From Corallium rubrum (lineage: Eukaryota; Cnidaria; Anthozoa; Scleralcyonacea; Coralliidae), in assembly GCA_964035015.1 (NCBI GenBank), contig OZ035997.1, forward strand, positions 21,936,995 through 22,000,994: 64,000 nucleotides of DNA, read 5' to 3'. Shown piece by piece: positions 29,109 through 37,456 of the stretch (positions are counted from its first letter, which is position 1; every line of letters begins with the position of its first letter). The notes under the pieces are model-generated. The model was given only the letters and a program-made list of their open reading frames with translations, was not told where the DNA came from and did no database searches. Made by a program: the position numbers and the translations under genes.

Positions 29109-32100
29109 TGATATGATATTGGGCATTTCACTCGATTACACAGCATGTTCTAAGGATTTAGGGTGAAGGAAAATTCGAGTGTAGAATATATACATTTTAA
29201 GACCAAACCGGGAGCAGTTGCGAAAAATGCAACTACACAGGCCCTCCGGCAGGAATTGAACCCACGACCTTGCGATTCTAGTGCAATGCTCTGACCACTG
29301 AGCCACGGAGGCCGTTGCCGAGAGCTTGATCGCGAGTTCTGTATATATAATAAGGTGGTAATGCCAGGAGAGAATTGGGTATATTATAAATGATATTGGG
29401 CATTTCACTCGATTACACAGCATGTTCTAAGGATTTAGGGTGAAGGAAAATTCGAGTGTAGAATATATACATTTTAAGACCAAACCGGGAGCAGTTGCGA
29501 AAAATGCAACTACACAGGCCCTCCGGCAGGAATTGAACCCACGACCTTGCGATTCTAGTGCAATGCTCTGACCACTGAGCCACGGAGGCCGTTGCCGAGA
29601 GCTTGATCGCGAGTTCTGTATATATAATAAGGTGGTAATGCCAGGAGAGAATTGGGTATATTATAAATGATATTGGGCATTTCACTCGATTACACAGCAT
29701 GTTCTAAGGATTTAGGGTGAAGGAAAATTCGAGTGTAGAATATATACATTTTAAGACCAAACCGGGAGCAGTTGCGAAAAATGCAACTACACAGGCCCTC
29801 CGGCAGGAATTGAACCCACGACCTTGCGATTCTAGTGCAATGCTCTGACCACTGAGCCACGGAGGCCGTTGCCGAGAGCTTGATCGCGAGTTCTGTATAT
29901 ATAATAAGGTGGTAATGCCAGGAGAGAATTGGGTATATTATAAATGATATTGGGCATTTCACTCGATTACACAGCATGTTCTAAGGATTTAGGGTGAAGG
30001 AAAATTCGAGTGTAGAATATATACATTTTAAGACCAAACCGGGAGCAGTTGCGAAAAATGCAACTACACAGGCCCTCCGGCAGGAATTGAACCCACGACC
30101 TTGCGATTCTAGTGCAATGCTCTGACCACTGAGCCACGGAGGCCGTTGCCGAGAGCTTGATCGCGAGTTCTGTATATATAATAAGGTGGTAATGCCAGGA
30201 GAGAATTGGGTATATTATAAATGATATTGGGCATTTCACTCGATTACACAGCATGTTCTAAGGATTTAGGGTGAAGGAAAATTCGAGTGTAGAATATATA
30301 CATTTTAAGACCAAACCGGGAGCAGTTGCGAAAAATGCAACTACACAGGCCCTCCGGCAGGAATTGAACCCACGACCTTGCGATTCTAGTGCAATGCTCT
30401 GACCACTGAGCCACGGAGGCCGTTGCCGAGAGCTTGATCGCGAGTTCTGTATATATAATAAGGTGGTAATGCCAGGAGAGAATTGGGTATATTATAAATG
30501 ATATTGGGCATTTCACTCGATTACACAGCATGTTCTAAGGATTTAGGGTGAAGGAAAATTCGAGTGTAGAATATATACATTTTAAGACCAAACCGGGAGC
30601 AGTTGCGAAAAATGCAACTACACAGGCCCTCCGGCAGGAATTGAACCCACGACCTTGCGATTCTAGTGCAATGCTCTGACCACTGAGCCACGGAGGCCGT
30701 TGCCGAGAGCTTGATCGCGAGTTCTGTATATATAATAAGGTGGTAATGCCAGGAGAGAATTGGGTATATTATAAATGATATTGGGCATTTCACTCGATTA
30801 CACAGCATGTTCTAAGGATTTAGGGTGAAGGAAAATTCGAGTGTAGAATATATACATTTTAAGACCAAACCGGGAGCAGTTGCGAAAAATGCAACTACAC
30901 AGGCCCTCCGGCAGGAATTGAACCCACGACCTTGCGATTCTAGTGCAATGCTCTGACCACTGAGCCACGGAGGCCGTTGCCGAGAGCTTGATCGCGAGTT
31001 CTGTATATATAATAAGGTGGTAATGCCAGGAGAGAATTGGGTATATTATAAATGATATTGGGCATTTCACTCGATTACACAGCATGTTCTAAGGATTTAG
31101 GGTGAAGGAAAATTCGAGTGTAGAATATATACATTTTAAGACCAAACCGGGAGCAGTTGCGAAAAATGCAACTACACAGGCCCTCCGGCAGGAATTGAAC
31201 CCACGACCTTGCGATTCTAGTGCAATGCTCTGACCACTGAGCCACGGAGGCCGTTGCCGAGAGCTTGATCGCGAGTTCTGTATATATAATAAGGTGGTAA
31301 TGCCAGGAGAGAATTGGGTATATTATAAATGATATTGGGCATTTCACTCGATTACACAGCATGTTCTAAGGATTTAGGGTGAAGGAAAATTCGAGTGTAG
31401 AATATATACATTTTAAGACCAAACCGGGAGCAGTTGCGAAAAATGCAACTACACAGGCCCTCCGGCAGGAATTGAACCCACGACCTTGCGATTCTAGTGC
31501 AATGCTCTGACCACTGAGCCACGGAGGCCGTTGCCGAGAGCTTGATCGCGAGTTCTGTATATATAATAAGGTGGTAATGCCAGGAGAGAATTGGGTATAT
31601 TATAAATAATATTGGGCATTTCACTCGATTACACAGCATGTTCTAAGGATTTAGGGTGAAGGAAAATTCGAGTGTAGAATATATACATTTTAAGACCAAA
31701 CCGGGAGCAGTTGCGAAAAATGCAACTACACAGGCCCTCCGGCAGGAATTGAACCCACGACCTTGCGATTCTAGTGCAATGCTCTGACCACTGAGCCACG
31801 GAGGCCGTTGCCGAGAGCTTGATCGCGAGTTCTGTATATATAATAAGGTGGTAATGCCAGGAGAGAATTGGGTATATTATAAATGATATTGGGCATTTCA
31901 CTCGATTACACAGCATGTTCTAAGGATTTAGGGTGAAGGAAAATTCGAGTGTAGAATATATACATTTTAAGACCAAACCGGGAGCAGTTGCGAAAAATGC
32001 AACTACACAGGCCCTCCGGCAGGAATTGAACCCACGACCTTGCGATTCTAGTGCAATGCTCTGACCACTGAGCCACGGAGGCCGTTGCCGAGAGCTTGAT

Positions 32101-33191
32101 CGCGAGTTCTGTATATATAATAAGGTGGTAATGCCAGGAGAGAATTGGGTATATTATAAATGATATTGGGCATTTCACTCGATTACACAGCATGTTCTAA
32201 GGATTTAGGGTGAAGGAAAATTCGAGTGTAGAATATATACATTTTAAGACCAAACCGGGAGCAGTTGCGAAAAATGCAACTACACAGGCCCTCCGGCAGG
32301 AATTGAACCCACGACCTTGCGATTCTAGTGCAATGCTCTGACCACTGAGCCACGGAGGCCGTTGCCGAGAGCTTGATCGCGAGTTCTGTATATGTAATAA
32401 GGTGGTAATGCCAGGAGAGAATTGGGTATATTATAAATGATATTGGGCATTTCACTCGATTACACAGCATGTTCTAAGGATTTAGGGTGAAGGAAAATTC
32501 GAGTGTAGAATATATACATTTTAAGACCAAACCGGGAGCAGTTGCGAAAAATGCAACTACACAGGCCCTCCGGCAGGAATTGAACCCACGACCTTGCGAT
32601 TCTAGTGCAATGCTCTGACCACTGAGCCCTAAATCCTTAGAACATGCTGTGTAATCGAGTGAAATGCCCAATATCATTTATAATATACCCAATTCTCTCC
32701 TGGCATTACCACCTTATTATATATACAGAACTCGCGATCAAGCTCTCGGCAACGGCCTCCGTGGCTCAGTGGTCAGAGCATTGCACTAGAATCGCAAGGT
32801 CGTGGGTTCAATTCCTGCCGGAGGGCCTGTGTAGTTGCATTTTTCGCAACTGCTCCCGGTTTGGTCTTAAAATGTATATATTCTACACTCGAATTTTCCT
32901 TCACCCTAAATTCTTAGAACATGCTGTGTAATCGAGTGAAATGCCCAATATCATTTATAATATACCCAATTCTCTCCTGGCATTACCACCTTATTATATA
33001 TACAGAACTCGCGATCAAGCTCTCGGCAACGGCCTCCGTGGCTCAGTGGTCAGAGCATTGCACTAGAATCGCAAGGTCGTGGGTTCAATTCCTGCCGGAG
33101 GGCCTGTGTAGTTGCATTTTTCGCAACTGCTCCCGGTTTGGTCTTAAAATGTATATATTCTACACTCGAATTTTCCTTCACCCTAAATCCT
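29109..33191. repeat. Array of 277-bp tRNA-like (SINE-type) units, inverted near the right end
   Basis: Twelve complete units plus one truncated unit run on the minus strand (29,109 to about 32,628), then two units on the plus strand (about 32,629 to 33,191). The unit period is exactly 277 bp and copies differ by only a few bases (for example at about 31,608 and 32,394). Each unit contains a tRNA-like segment with A and B boxes and a body of AT-rich sequence ending CACCCTAAATCCTTAGAAC. The array is bracketed by TAGACATAATACA at 29,096-29,108 and 33,192-33,204. The 95-codon frames that recur in every unit cross the tRNA-like part and are not genes. It separates two Polinton genes and is absent from known Polinton gene plans. 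Confidence 0.95.
32754..32827 (+). tRNA. tRNA-like cassette of the 277-bp unit (plus-strand copy 1)
   Basis: 74 nt that fold as a cloverleaf. Acceptor GCCTCCG pairs with CGGAGGG over six of seven positions; D-arm GCTC/GAGC; anticodon arm TTGCA/CGCAA with one mismatch and loop CTAGAAT (anticodon AGA); T-arm GTGGG/CCTGC with two G-U pairs. A box TGGCTCAGTGG and a perfect B box GGTTCAATTCC give a pol III promoter. Mismatches and the attached repeated body point to a SINE head, not a working tRNA. Other full copies are at 33,031-33,104 (+) and, on the minus strand, at 29,240-29,313 and every 277 bp to 32,287-32,360. Confidence 0.55.
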
Positions 33192-33204
33192 TAGACATAA
33201 TACA
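33192..33204 (+). repeat. Right 13-bp target duplication of the 277-bp array
   Basis: TAGACATAATACA, identical to 29,096-29,108. It joins the end of the last plus-strand unit to Polinton sequence six bases before the stop codon of the nuclease gene. Confidence 0.85.
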
Positions 33205-33209
33205 CTTCG

Positions 33210-33599
33210 TTACAAAGATCCGATAATAGAACGGATGTTACGCCTTTCCCAGTACGGAATTCTGATTATCTGATGACCGTTGTCCTCAGCATATCTATCT
33301 TTCATCCGATCGTGTTCCTTCTGTACCCTAAAGCACCTTTCTGCCTCTTCCTGAGTCAACTTACCAGACCAGGTGGAAGGGCTAAAATGTTGTTCACCAT
33401 CATACTCAATCAGTATGAAAGCGCCATCATTAATAGGTATCGCGAAGTCATACCTCAAAAGACCACCGCCCAACCCCACTAACCCATCAAAAGTCTTCTC
33501 CCTAACCGCCTCAATTCTGTTAGCGCGTAGGGCATCCCACACATTCCTCTCTCCTCTAGACATAGGGGGCAGCCAACGTGTCTCAGTCTCTACGCTCAT
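33210..33599 (-). CDS. PD-(D/E)XK-like (Vsr/DUF559-type) endonuclease
   Basis: About 129 residues from the ATG at 33,599 (the frame extends three codons further only via GTG). The layout matches small very-short-patch-repair/DUF559-type nucleases: an N-terminal helix (SRGERNVWDALRAN), a beta hairpin with YDFAIP (candidate metal-binding Asp), then ILIEYDGEQHF (candidate Glu, and the DGxxHF motif), then DRMKDRYAEDNG and a final strand HQIIRIPYWE. Likely a DNA nickase or structure-specific nuclease acting on the element or its target. It lies immediately right of the repeat array. Fold assignment is inferred from motifs; substrate unknown. Confidence 0.65.
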   Translation of the reverse strand: MSVETETRWLPPMSRGERNVWDALRANRIEAVREKTFDGLVGLGGGLLRYDFAIPINDGAFILIEYDGEQHFSPSTWSGKLTQEEAERCFRVQKEHDRMKDRYAEDNGHQIIRIPYWERRNIRSIIGSL

Positions 33600-33629
33600 A
33601 GTAACCACTGCATATGGAACCCCCTTAGG

Positions 33630-33869
33630 CTACTTGGGCTTTGAAAAAGGGTCAACCGGTAGGTACCCCTTCGACTGGGCATATTTAATCCCAACTGTAC
33701 TAATTCCAACTGCTAGAGCCAGCCTAACGGTACCCTTTATAGACTCAGGAGTACCCAAAGGTTCCCTCAGGACCTTCCTCGAAGCCATGGAGACCGCCAC
33801 AGCTCCGCTTGTAATCAGGAGAGCGTCGTAGAGCTCGTTCATCAGTTCTTTTCGGTCGGTGGTTGACAT
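33630..33869 (-). CDS. Small membrane protein, unknown
   Basis: 79 residues with two weakly hydrophobic helices (about 15-28, DALLITSGAVAVSMA, and about 46-62, VRLALAVGISTVGIKYA) and a basic end. The start ATG at 33,869 is preceded by GTTAGTATA, the box shared by Polinton genes here. Function unknown; part of a run of small membrane proteins on the minus strand. Confidence 0.65.
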   Translation of the reverse strand: MSTTDRKELMNELYDALLITSGAVAVSMASRKVLREPLGTPESIKGTVRLALAVGISTVGIKYAQSKGYLPVDPFSKPK

Positions 33870-33885
33870 TATACTAACACATATT

Positions 33886-34266
33886 TCATTCGTCGAAGGT
33901 GTCTAAAACCGGAGGGGTCTGGACGGGGTTCTGTGGTTCGACAGTTCCTTCCATTACCCTCTCCTCATCAATGGTTTTCAACCTCTGAACCTCCCTTCTC
34001 TCCTGTCTCATAGTGTAATAGAGTGAAGCCCCACCGATAACCAACCCAACGGTTCCGATTATGTAACCATAATAAGCTGACCGGTCACCAACCCCAGGAC
34101 CAATCTCAGCCGCCAACCGCTCCCTGGCTTTCCTCTCCTTGGCTACCTTCGATATCTGAGCCAGTCGTTTACCAGCCTCCACCCGTTTTGGGTCCTTGAC
34201 TCTCTCCGTCTTGACCACTGATGTCACCTTAGGGACTTCCGGGGTTTTCTCAGACTCGTCAGCCAT
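33886..34266 (-). CDS. Single-TM protein with basic N-terminal region
   Basis: 126 residues. A Lys/Arg-rich stretch at about 20-53, one transmembrane segment at about 64-84 (YYGYIIGTVGLVIGGASLYY), then an acidic/Pro-rich tail. The start ATG at 34,266 follows TTAGTGTATAG. Not recognised; could be a minor virion or membrane-anchoring protein. Confidence 0.65.
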   Translation of the reverse strand: MADESEKTPEVPKVTSVVKTERVKDPKRVEAGKRLAQISKVAKERKARERLAAEIGPGVGDRSAYYGYIIGTVGLVIGGASLYYTMRQERREVQRLKTIDEERVMEGTVEPQNPVQTPPVLDTFDE

Positions 34267-34278
34267 CTATACACTAAT

Positions 34279-34599
34279 CTATGTTTCATCTGTGAGGTCA
34301 TCTGTGGGGATCTCTGAGATCGTCTCTAAGGAATCTGTGAGATCATCTATAGGAATCTCTGAGTCTGTCTGTAGGACGTCTGTGAGACCATCTGTAGGGA
34401 TCTCTAAGGCTGTTTGTAGGAAGTCTGTGAGGTCATCTGTAGGGGTTTCTAAGACCGTCGGCCAGACAACAACAGAATCAGTCACGTAGTACTCTCCCCT
34501 ACGGTTTCTCCTAACACAATGCCTCATCACCCCGATAGCTCTTCTGAGGGCGTGGAAGATAATCAGTATGGGTCGTCTAAGTCTCTTTGGAATCTTCAT
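34279..34599 (-). CDS. Small basic protein with tandem IPTDDLTD repeats
   Basis: 106 residues from the ATG at 34,599, which I prefer because it follows GTATTTTAT and avoids overlap with the divergent kinase gene. The N-terminal 35 residues are very basic (KIPKRLRRPILIIFHALRR), then four to five imperfect 16-residue repeats of the form (E)IPTDDLTDxLxT at about 52-104. The basic head and acidic repeat tail could bind nucleic acid and a protein partner, but nothing in the sequence proves this. Confidence 0.6.
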   Translation of the reverse strand: MKIPKRLRRPILIIFHALRRAIGVMRHCVRRNRRGEYYVTDSVVVWPTVLETPTDDLTDFLQTALEIPTDGLTDVLQTDSEIPIDDLTDSLETISEIPTDDLTDET

Positions 34600-34644
34600 A
34601 TAAAATACAGGAGGTTTAGAGCCGTACCGTATACCTAAGGTATA

Positions 34645-35388
34645 ATGACTGAAACAAAGCTCGGTGCTCGACTGATCGCCCTCGATGGAAACATCGGTGT
34701 GGGAAAGACAACGTCCGCTATACCATTCGCTAGAAGGAACCACTATCATCTCATCGAAGAGCCGGTTGAGAGCAACCCGTACCTAGAAAGGTTTTACGCC
34801 GACCCTGGGAGGTGGGCGTATGAGATGGAGACTTGGTTTCTTGGTGAGAGAATCGACGCCTACCTAAGAGCTCTGGAGTTAATCAACGAAGGGAGGAATG
34901 TGATTGTAAAGCGGACACATCACAGCTGTATGGTTTTTACTAAGAACTGTTGGCGTAATGGGTGGATAACCGACGAACAGTTTTCTGATTATTCCAAGAT
35001 CTTCCACTCACTAAACAATCTGCTCCCAACCCCTGACGCTCTACTACTGCTACAGGCCTCGGTTGACACCTGTTACGACCGAATGCTCAGAAGAGGTCGG
35101 AAATGTGAAGCCGGTGTGACTAAGGATTACCTAGAGCGGATACGAAGGTATATGGGAGAGACGGTTGTAATGGTTTGGAACAAGGGGACCAGGGTGATTG
35201 GTCTCGATTGGGAAGACTTCGGTCCGGATGAGTCGGAGGTGGTCGGTACCCTCAGTGGGATCCCTAGCAGGTTTCACGGTTGGATGGCCCGTGTGGGTGA
35301 CCGGGACGTCTACATACCAGAGATCGTCAGTCAGGTCCTCCAGGCTCGGCAGGCTCAGCTGAGTCATAGGTCCTATGGTACCGTGTGA
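34645..35388 (+). CDS. Deoxyribonucleoside kinase
   Basis: 247 residues; phosphorylates deoxynucleosides for nucleotide salvage. P-loop GNIGVGKTT at 15-23, EEPVE at 38-42 (base/sugar site region), KRTHHS at 89-94 in place of the usual ERS-type motif, and an Arg-rich LID segment (YDRMLRRGRKCE) at about 144-155. This is the pattern of animal dNK/TK2 and herpesvirus-type kinases. The start follows AAGGTATA. It is divergent from the gene at 34,599, and its 3' end overlaps the convergent gene 35,327-35,848 by 62 bp. A kinase that enlarges nucleotide pools fits DNA-virus-like replication but is not part of the core Polinton set. Confidence 0.88.
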   Translation: MTETKLGARLIALDGNIGVGKTTSAIPFARRNHYHLIEEPVESNPYLERFYADPGRWAYEMETWFLGERIDAYLRALELINEGRNVIVKRTHHSCMVFTKNCWRNGWITDEQFSDYSKIFHSLNNLLPTPDALLLLQASVDTCYDRMLRRGRKCEAGVTKDYLERIRRYMGETVVMVWNKGTRVIGLDWEDFGPDESEVVGTLSGIPSRFHGWMARVGDRDVYIPEIVSQVLQARQAQLSHRSYGTV

Positions 35389-35848
35389 TCATACTGTCGG
35401 AATGTGGACAGACCTCAGTCACAATGTCATCGAGTACACGAACGCCAGATAGGAAGACAGTCTCATCGTAGGAAGCTCCGCGTAGGAAGCTTCTGATCTG
35501 TGTCAGGACCTTGTGGTAGCTAACGTGAGCGAATTCACAGTTCTCCAGCCTACCAGACATCCTCGACTTGGTCATGTACCCTTGGATCAGGACGCCAGGA
35601 CCGGCTACGGTTCCGAGGATCAGTGGGTTAGCTGTAACACCACCGGCTATCCCCCCGACCACAGTCAACCCAATAGAGACCGTCTCGAGGATCATCTTCA
35701 GTCTCTTCAACCTGGTGTGTTTCCACTTGTAACAGGTCGCTAACCTGTGGTAATACGAATAGAGCCGGGTTAGTTTGTCCACTTCAGCCGATTGGAGGTT
35801 TTTACCAATGTGGTTGAAGCTGATAACGCTTTTTCTCTTTTTCCCCAT
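35327..35848 (-). CDS. Two-TM protein with SLATT-like layout
   Basis: 173 residues. An amphipathic helical region with spaced aromatic and basic residues (LTRLYSYYHRLATCYKWKH at about 26-44), two adjacent membrane segments at about 53-72 (ILETVSIGLTVVGGIAGGV) and about 75-91, then a long helix with NCEFAHVSYHKVLTQIRSF at about 103-121. This order resembles SLATT two-TM effector domains, which in bacteria accompany nucleotide-sensing conflict systems. The similarity is by eye only. The start ATG at 35,848 follows TAATTAGA; the 3' end overlaps the kinase gene. Confidence 0.6.
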   Translation of the reverse strand: MGKKRKSVISFNHIGKNLQSAEVDKLTRLYSYYHRLATCYKWKHTRLKRLKMILETVSIGLTVVGGIAGGVTANPLILGTVAGPGVLIQGYMTKSRMSGRLENCEFAHVSYHKVLTQIRSFLRGASYDETVFLSGVRVLDDIVTEVCPHSDSMITRYHRTYDSAEPAEPGGPD

Positions 35849-35853
35849 TCTAA

Positions 35854-36639
35854 TTACAGGTCATATTCAACCATGGTCCTGTTACAAATCCTCTCAATCT
35901 CAGGATCCCCCAGACGACCCTCTACGACTTTCATACCATAAAAGTTGATGTCTGAATAATACTTCTTAAAACTGTTTAGCCCGAAGACATCCATATAAGA
36001 TGTTCCTATATGATCGATGTTACTAATAAAAAATGAGTCTCTTAGTATTTCACCATTTATTCTGACGTGTGACACTCTAAGTCCGGATAGCCAGTGGGCA
36101 GATATCAGAACCTTCTTTCCAATGAACTTCGCCGGAATTGTACACTCGTGAATCCTATGTGGTGACGACCCATCTATAAACAGTTTGTCATTCACCCCAG
36201 CTTTAAACCCAATGCTTCTACCGAGACTGTTGTCATTATTGGAAACAATCATTTCCCAGGTACCTGACGCCGATCTCACGCCGTTCCTCTTCACCACGAC
36301 GAAAACCGAAACATCGGTGAACATAAATCTGGGTATGCTAATGTGGAAGGCTGTTCTTATTGAGGACTCAGGGTAAAGGAAGTGGTGGTCGCCAGCAGTG
36401 TTTAGCTGTGGGTTGACACTAGGGGGTCTCCAAAACATGGTTGAGTTGGTTCTGGTCTCACCGTCCCTATCCTCTATGTACTCAACAAAAGGAGGGAGTT
36501 TGGAAACCACGTTCTTACTGGCCCTGGTTACGTTCAGATCGAAGATAACTCTGTGGTCACGGGCCTTTATGTGGGCTTTCAGTCTGTCGTTGAGTTGTTT
36601 ATCAGTGATTGGTCTGCTGTAACCATAAAACAGACTCAT
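35854..36639 (-). CDS. Jelly-roll/lectin-like protein, paralogue 1
   Basis: 261 residues. Alternating beta-strand pattern of a concanavalin/LamG-type sandwich: VSVFVVVKRNG at about 109-119, IPAKFIGKKVLISAHWLSGL at about 167-186, SHVRINGEILRDS, and a final INFYGMKVVEGRLGDPEIER. The neighbouring gene 36,668-37,453 encodes a clear paralogue of the same length, so this is a tandem duplication. The start follows CTATAGTAT, identical to that of the paralogue. A surface or attachment role is plausible for a lectin-like fold in a virus-like element, but is an inference. Confidence 0.75.
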   Translation of the reverse strand: MSLFYGYSRPITDKQLNDRLKAHIKARDHRVIFDLNVTRASKNVVSKLPPFVEYIEDRDGETRTNSTMFWRPPSVNPQLNTAGDHHFLYPESSIRTAFHISIPRFMFTDVSVFVVVKRNGVRSASGTWEMIVSNNDNSLGRSIGFKAGVNDKLFIDGSSPHRIHECTIPAKFIGKKVLISAHWLSGLRVSHVRINGEILRDSFFISNIDHIGTSYMDVFGLNSFKKYYSDINFYGMKVVEGRLGDPEIERICNRTMVEYDL

Positions 36640-36667
36640 ATACTATAGGACAGATACCCAGACGCGA

Positions 36668-37453
36668 CTACAGACCGTACTCAGCCATAACCCCCTTACA
36701 AATCCTCCCAATCTCGGGTTCCCCTAGACGACCCTCCACAACCCTCATACCGTAGAGGTTGATGTCTGAATAAAAACTTTTTAAGCTGTTCACCCCGAGG
36801 ACACTCAGGTAGGGTGTTCCCAACTGTCCGATGTCACACATGGAGTATGAGTCCCTCAGTATCTCACCATTTATCCTGACGTGTGACACTCTAAGTCCGG
36901 ATAGCCAGTGGGCAGATATCAGAATCCTCTTCCCGACGAACTTCGCCGGAATCGTACACCCATGAAACCTAGACGGTGTCATCCCACCGAAGACCAGTCT
37001 ATTACTCACCCCAGCTTTAAACCCAAGGCTCCTACCATCGTTAACATTGGCATTGGAAACAATTGTTTCCCAGGCACCCGACGCCGATCTTACGCCGTTC
37101 CTCTTTACCACAACGAAAACTGAGACATTGGTGAACATGAATCTGGGCACGTTAGCCTGGAAGGCTGTTCTTATTGAGGACTCAGGGTAAAGGAAGTGGT
37201 GGTCACCGGTGGTGTTAAGCTGTGGGTTGACACTAGGGGGTCTCCAAAACATGGCTGAGTGGATCTCACCGTCCCTATCCTCTATGTAATCAACAAAATT
37301 GAGTTTGGAGACGGCGTTCTTACTGGATCTGGTTACGTTCAGGTCAAAGATGACCTTGTAGTCAGGCTCCGTGTTAAGGACTTCTCTCAGCCTGTCGCTG
37401 AGATGTTTACTAGTCACTGTGTCCAGTCTGTTGTAACCATAAAACAGACTCAT
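36668..37453 (-). CDS. Jelly-roll/lectin-like protein, paralogue 2
   Basis: 261 residues, paralogue of 35,854-36,639. Shared blocks include MFWRPPSVNPQLNT, HHFLYPESSIRTAF, VFVVVKRNGVRSASG and ISAHWLSGLRVSHVRINGEI; the loops between them differ more. Both genes have the same GTCCTATAGTAT sequence in front of ATG, showing that the duplication included the control region. Beta-sandwich fold inferred from the strand pattern. Confidence 0.75.
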   Translation of the reverse strand: MSLFYGYNRLDTVTSKHLSDRLREVLNTEPDYKVIFDLNVTRSSKNAVSKLNFVDYIEDRDGEIHSAMFWRPPSVNPQLNTTGDHHFLYPESSIRTAFQANVPRFMFTNVSVFVVVKRNGVRSASGAWETIVSNANVNDGRSLGFKAGVSNRLVFGGMTPSRFHGCTIPAKFVGKRILISAHWLSGLRVSHVRINGEILRDSYSMCDIGQLGTPYLSVLGVNSLKSFYSDINLYGMRVVEGRLGEPEIGRICKGVMAEYGL

Positions 37454-37456
37454 ATA

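Noticed and set aside
32754..32827. Functional tRNA-Ser(AGA) gene
   Set aside because: First acceptor pair and one anticodon-stem pair are mismatched, there is no long variable arm as in tRNA-Ser, and it is embedded in a repeated body; a SINE head explains it better.
29109..33191. CRISPR-like or phage repeat array
   Set aside because: The units are 277 bp, contiguous and without unique spacers, in a eukaryotic genome.
29136..33226. Fourteen near-identical 95-101-codon frames
   Set aside because: The frame crosses the tRNA-like segment and its repeat body, and exists only because the 277-bp unit is repeated. No start context or protein-like features.
33373..33831. 152-codon plus-strand frame
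   Set aside because: Lies antisense to the nuclease and small membrane protein genes, which have the AT box and protein-like sequence.
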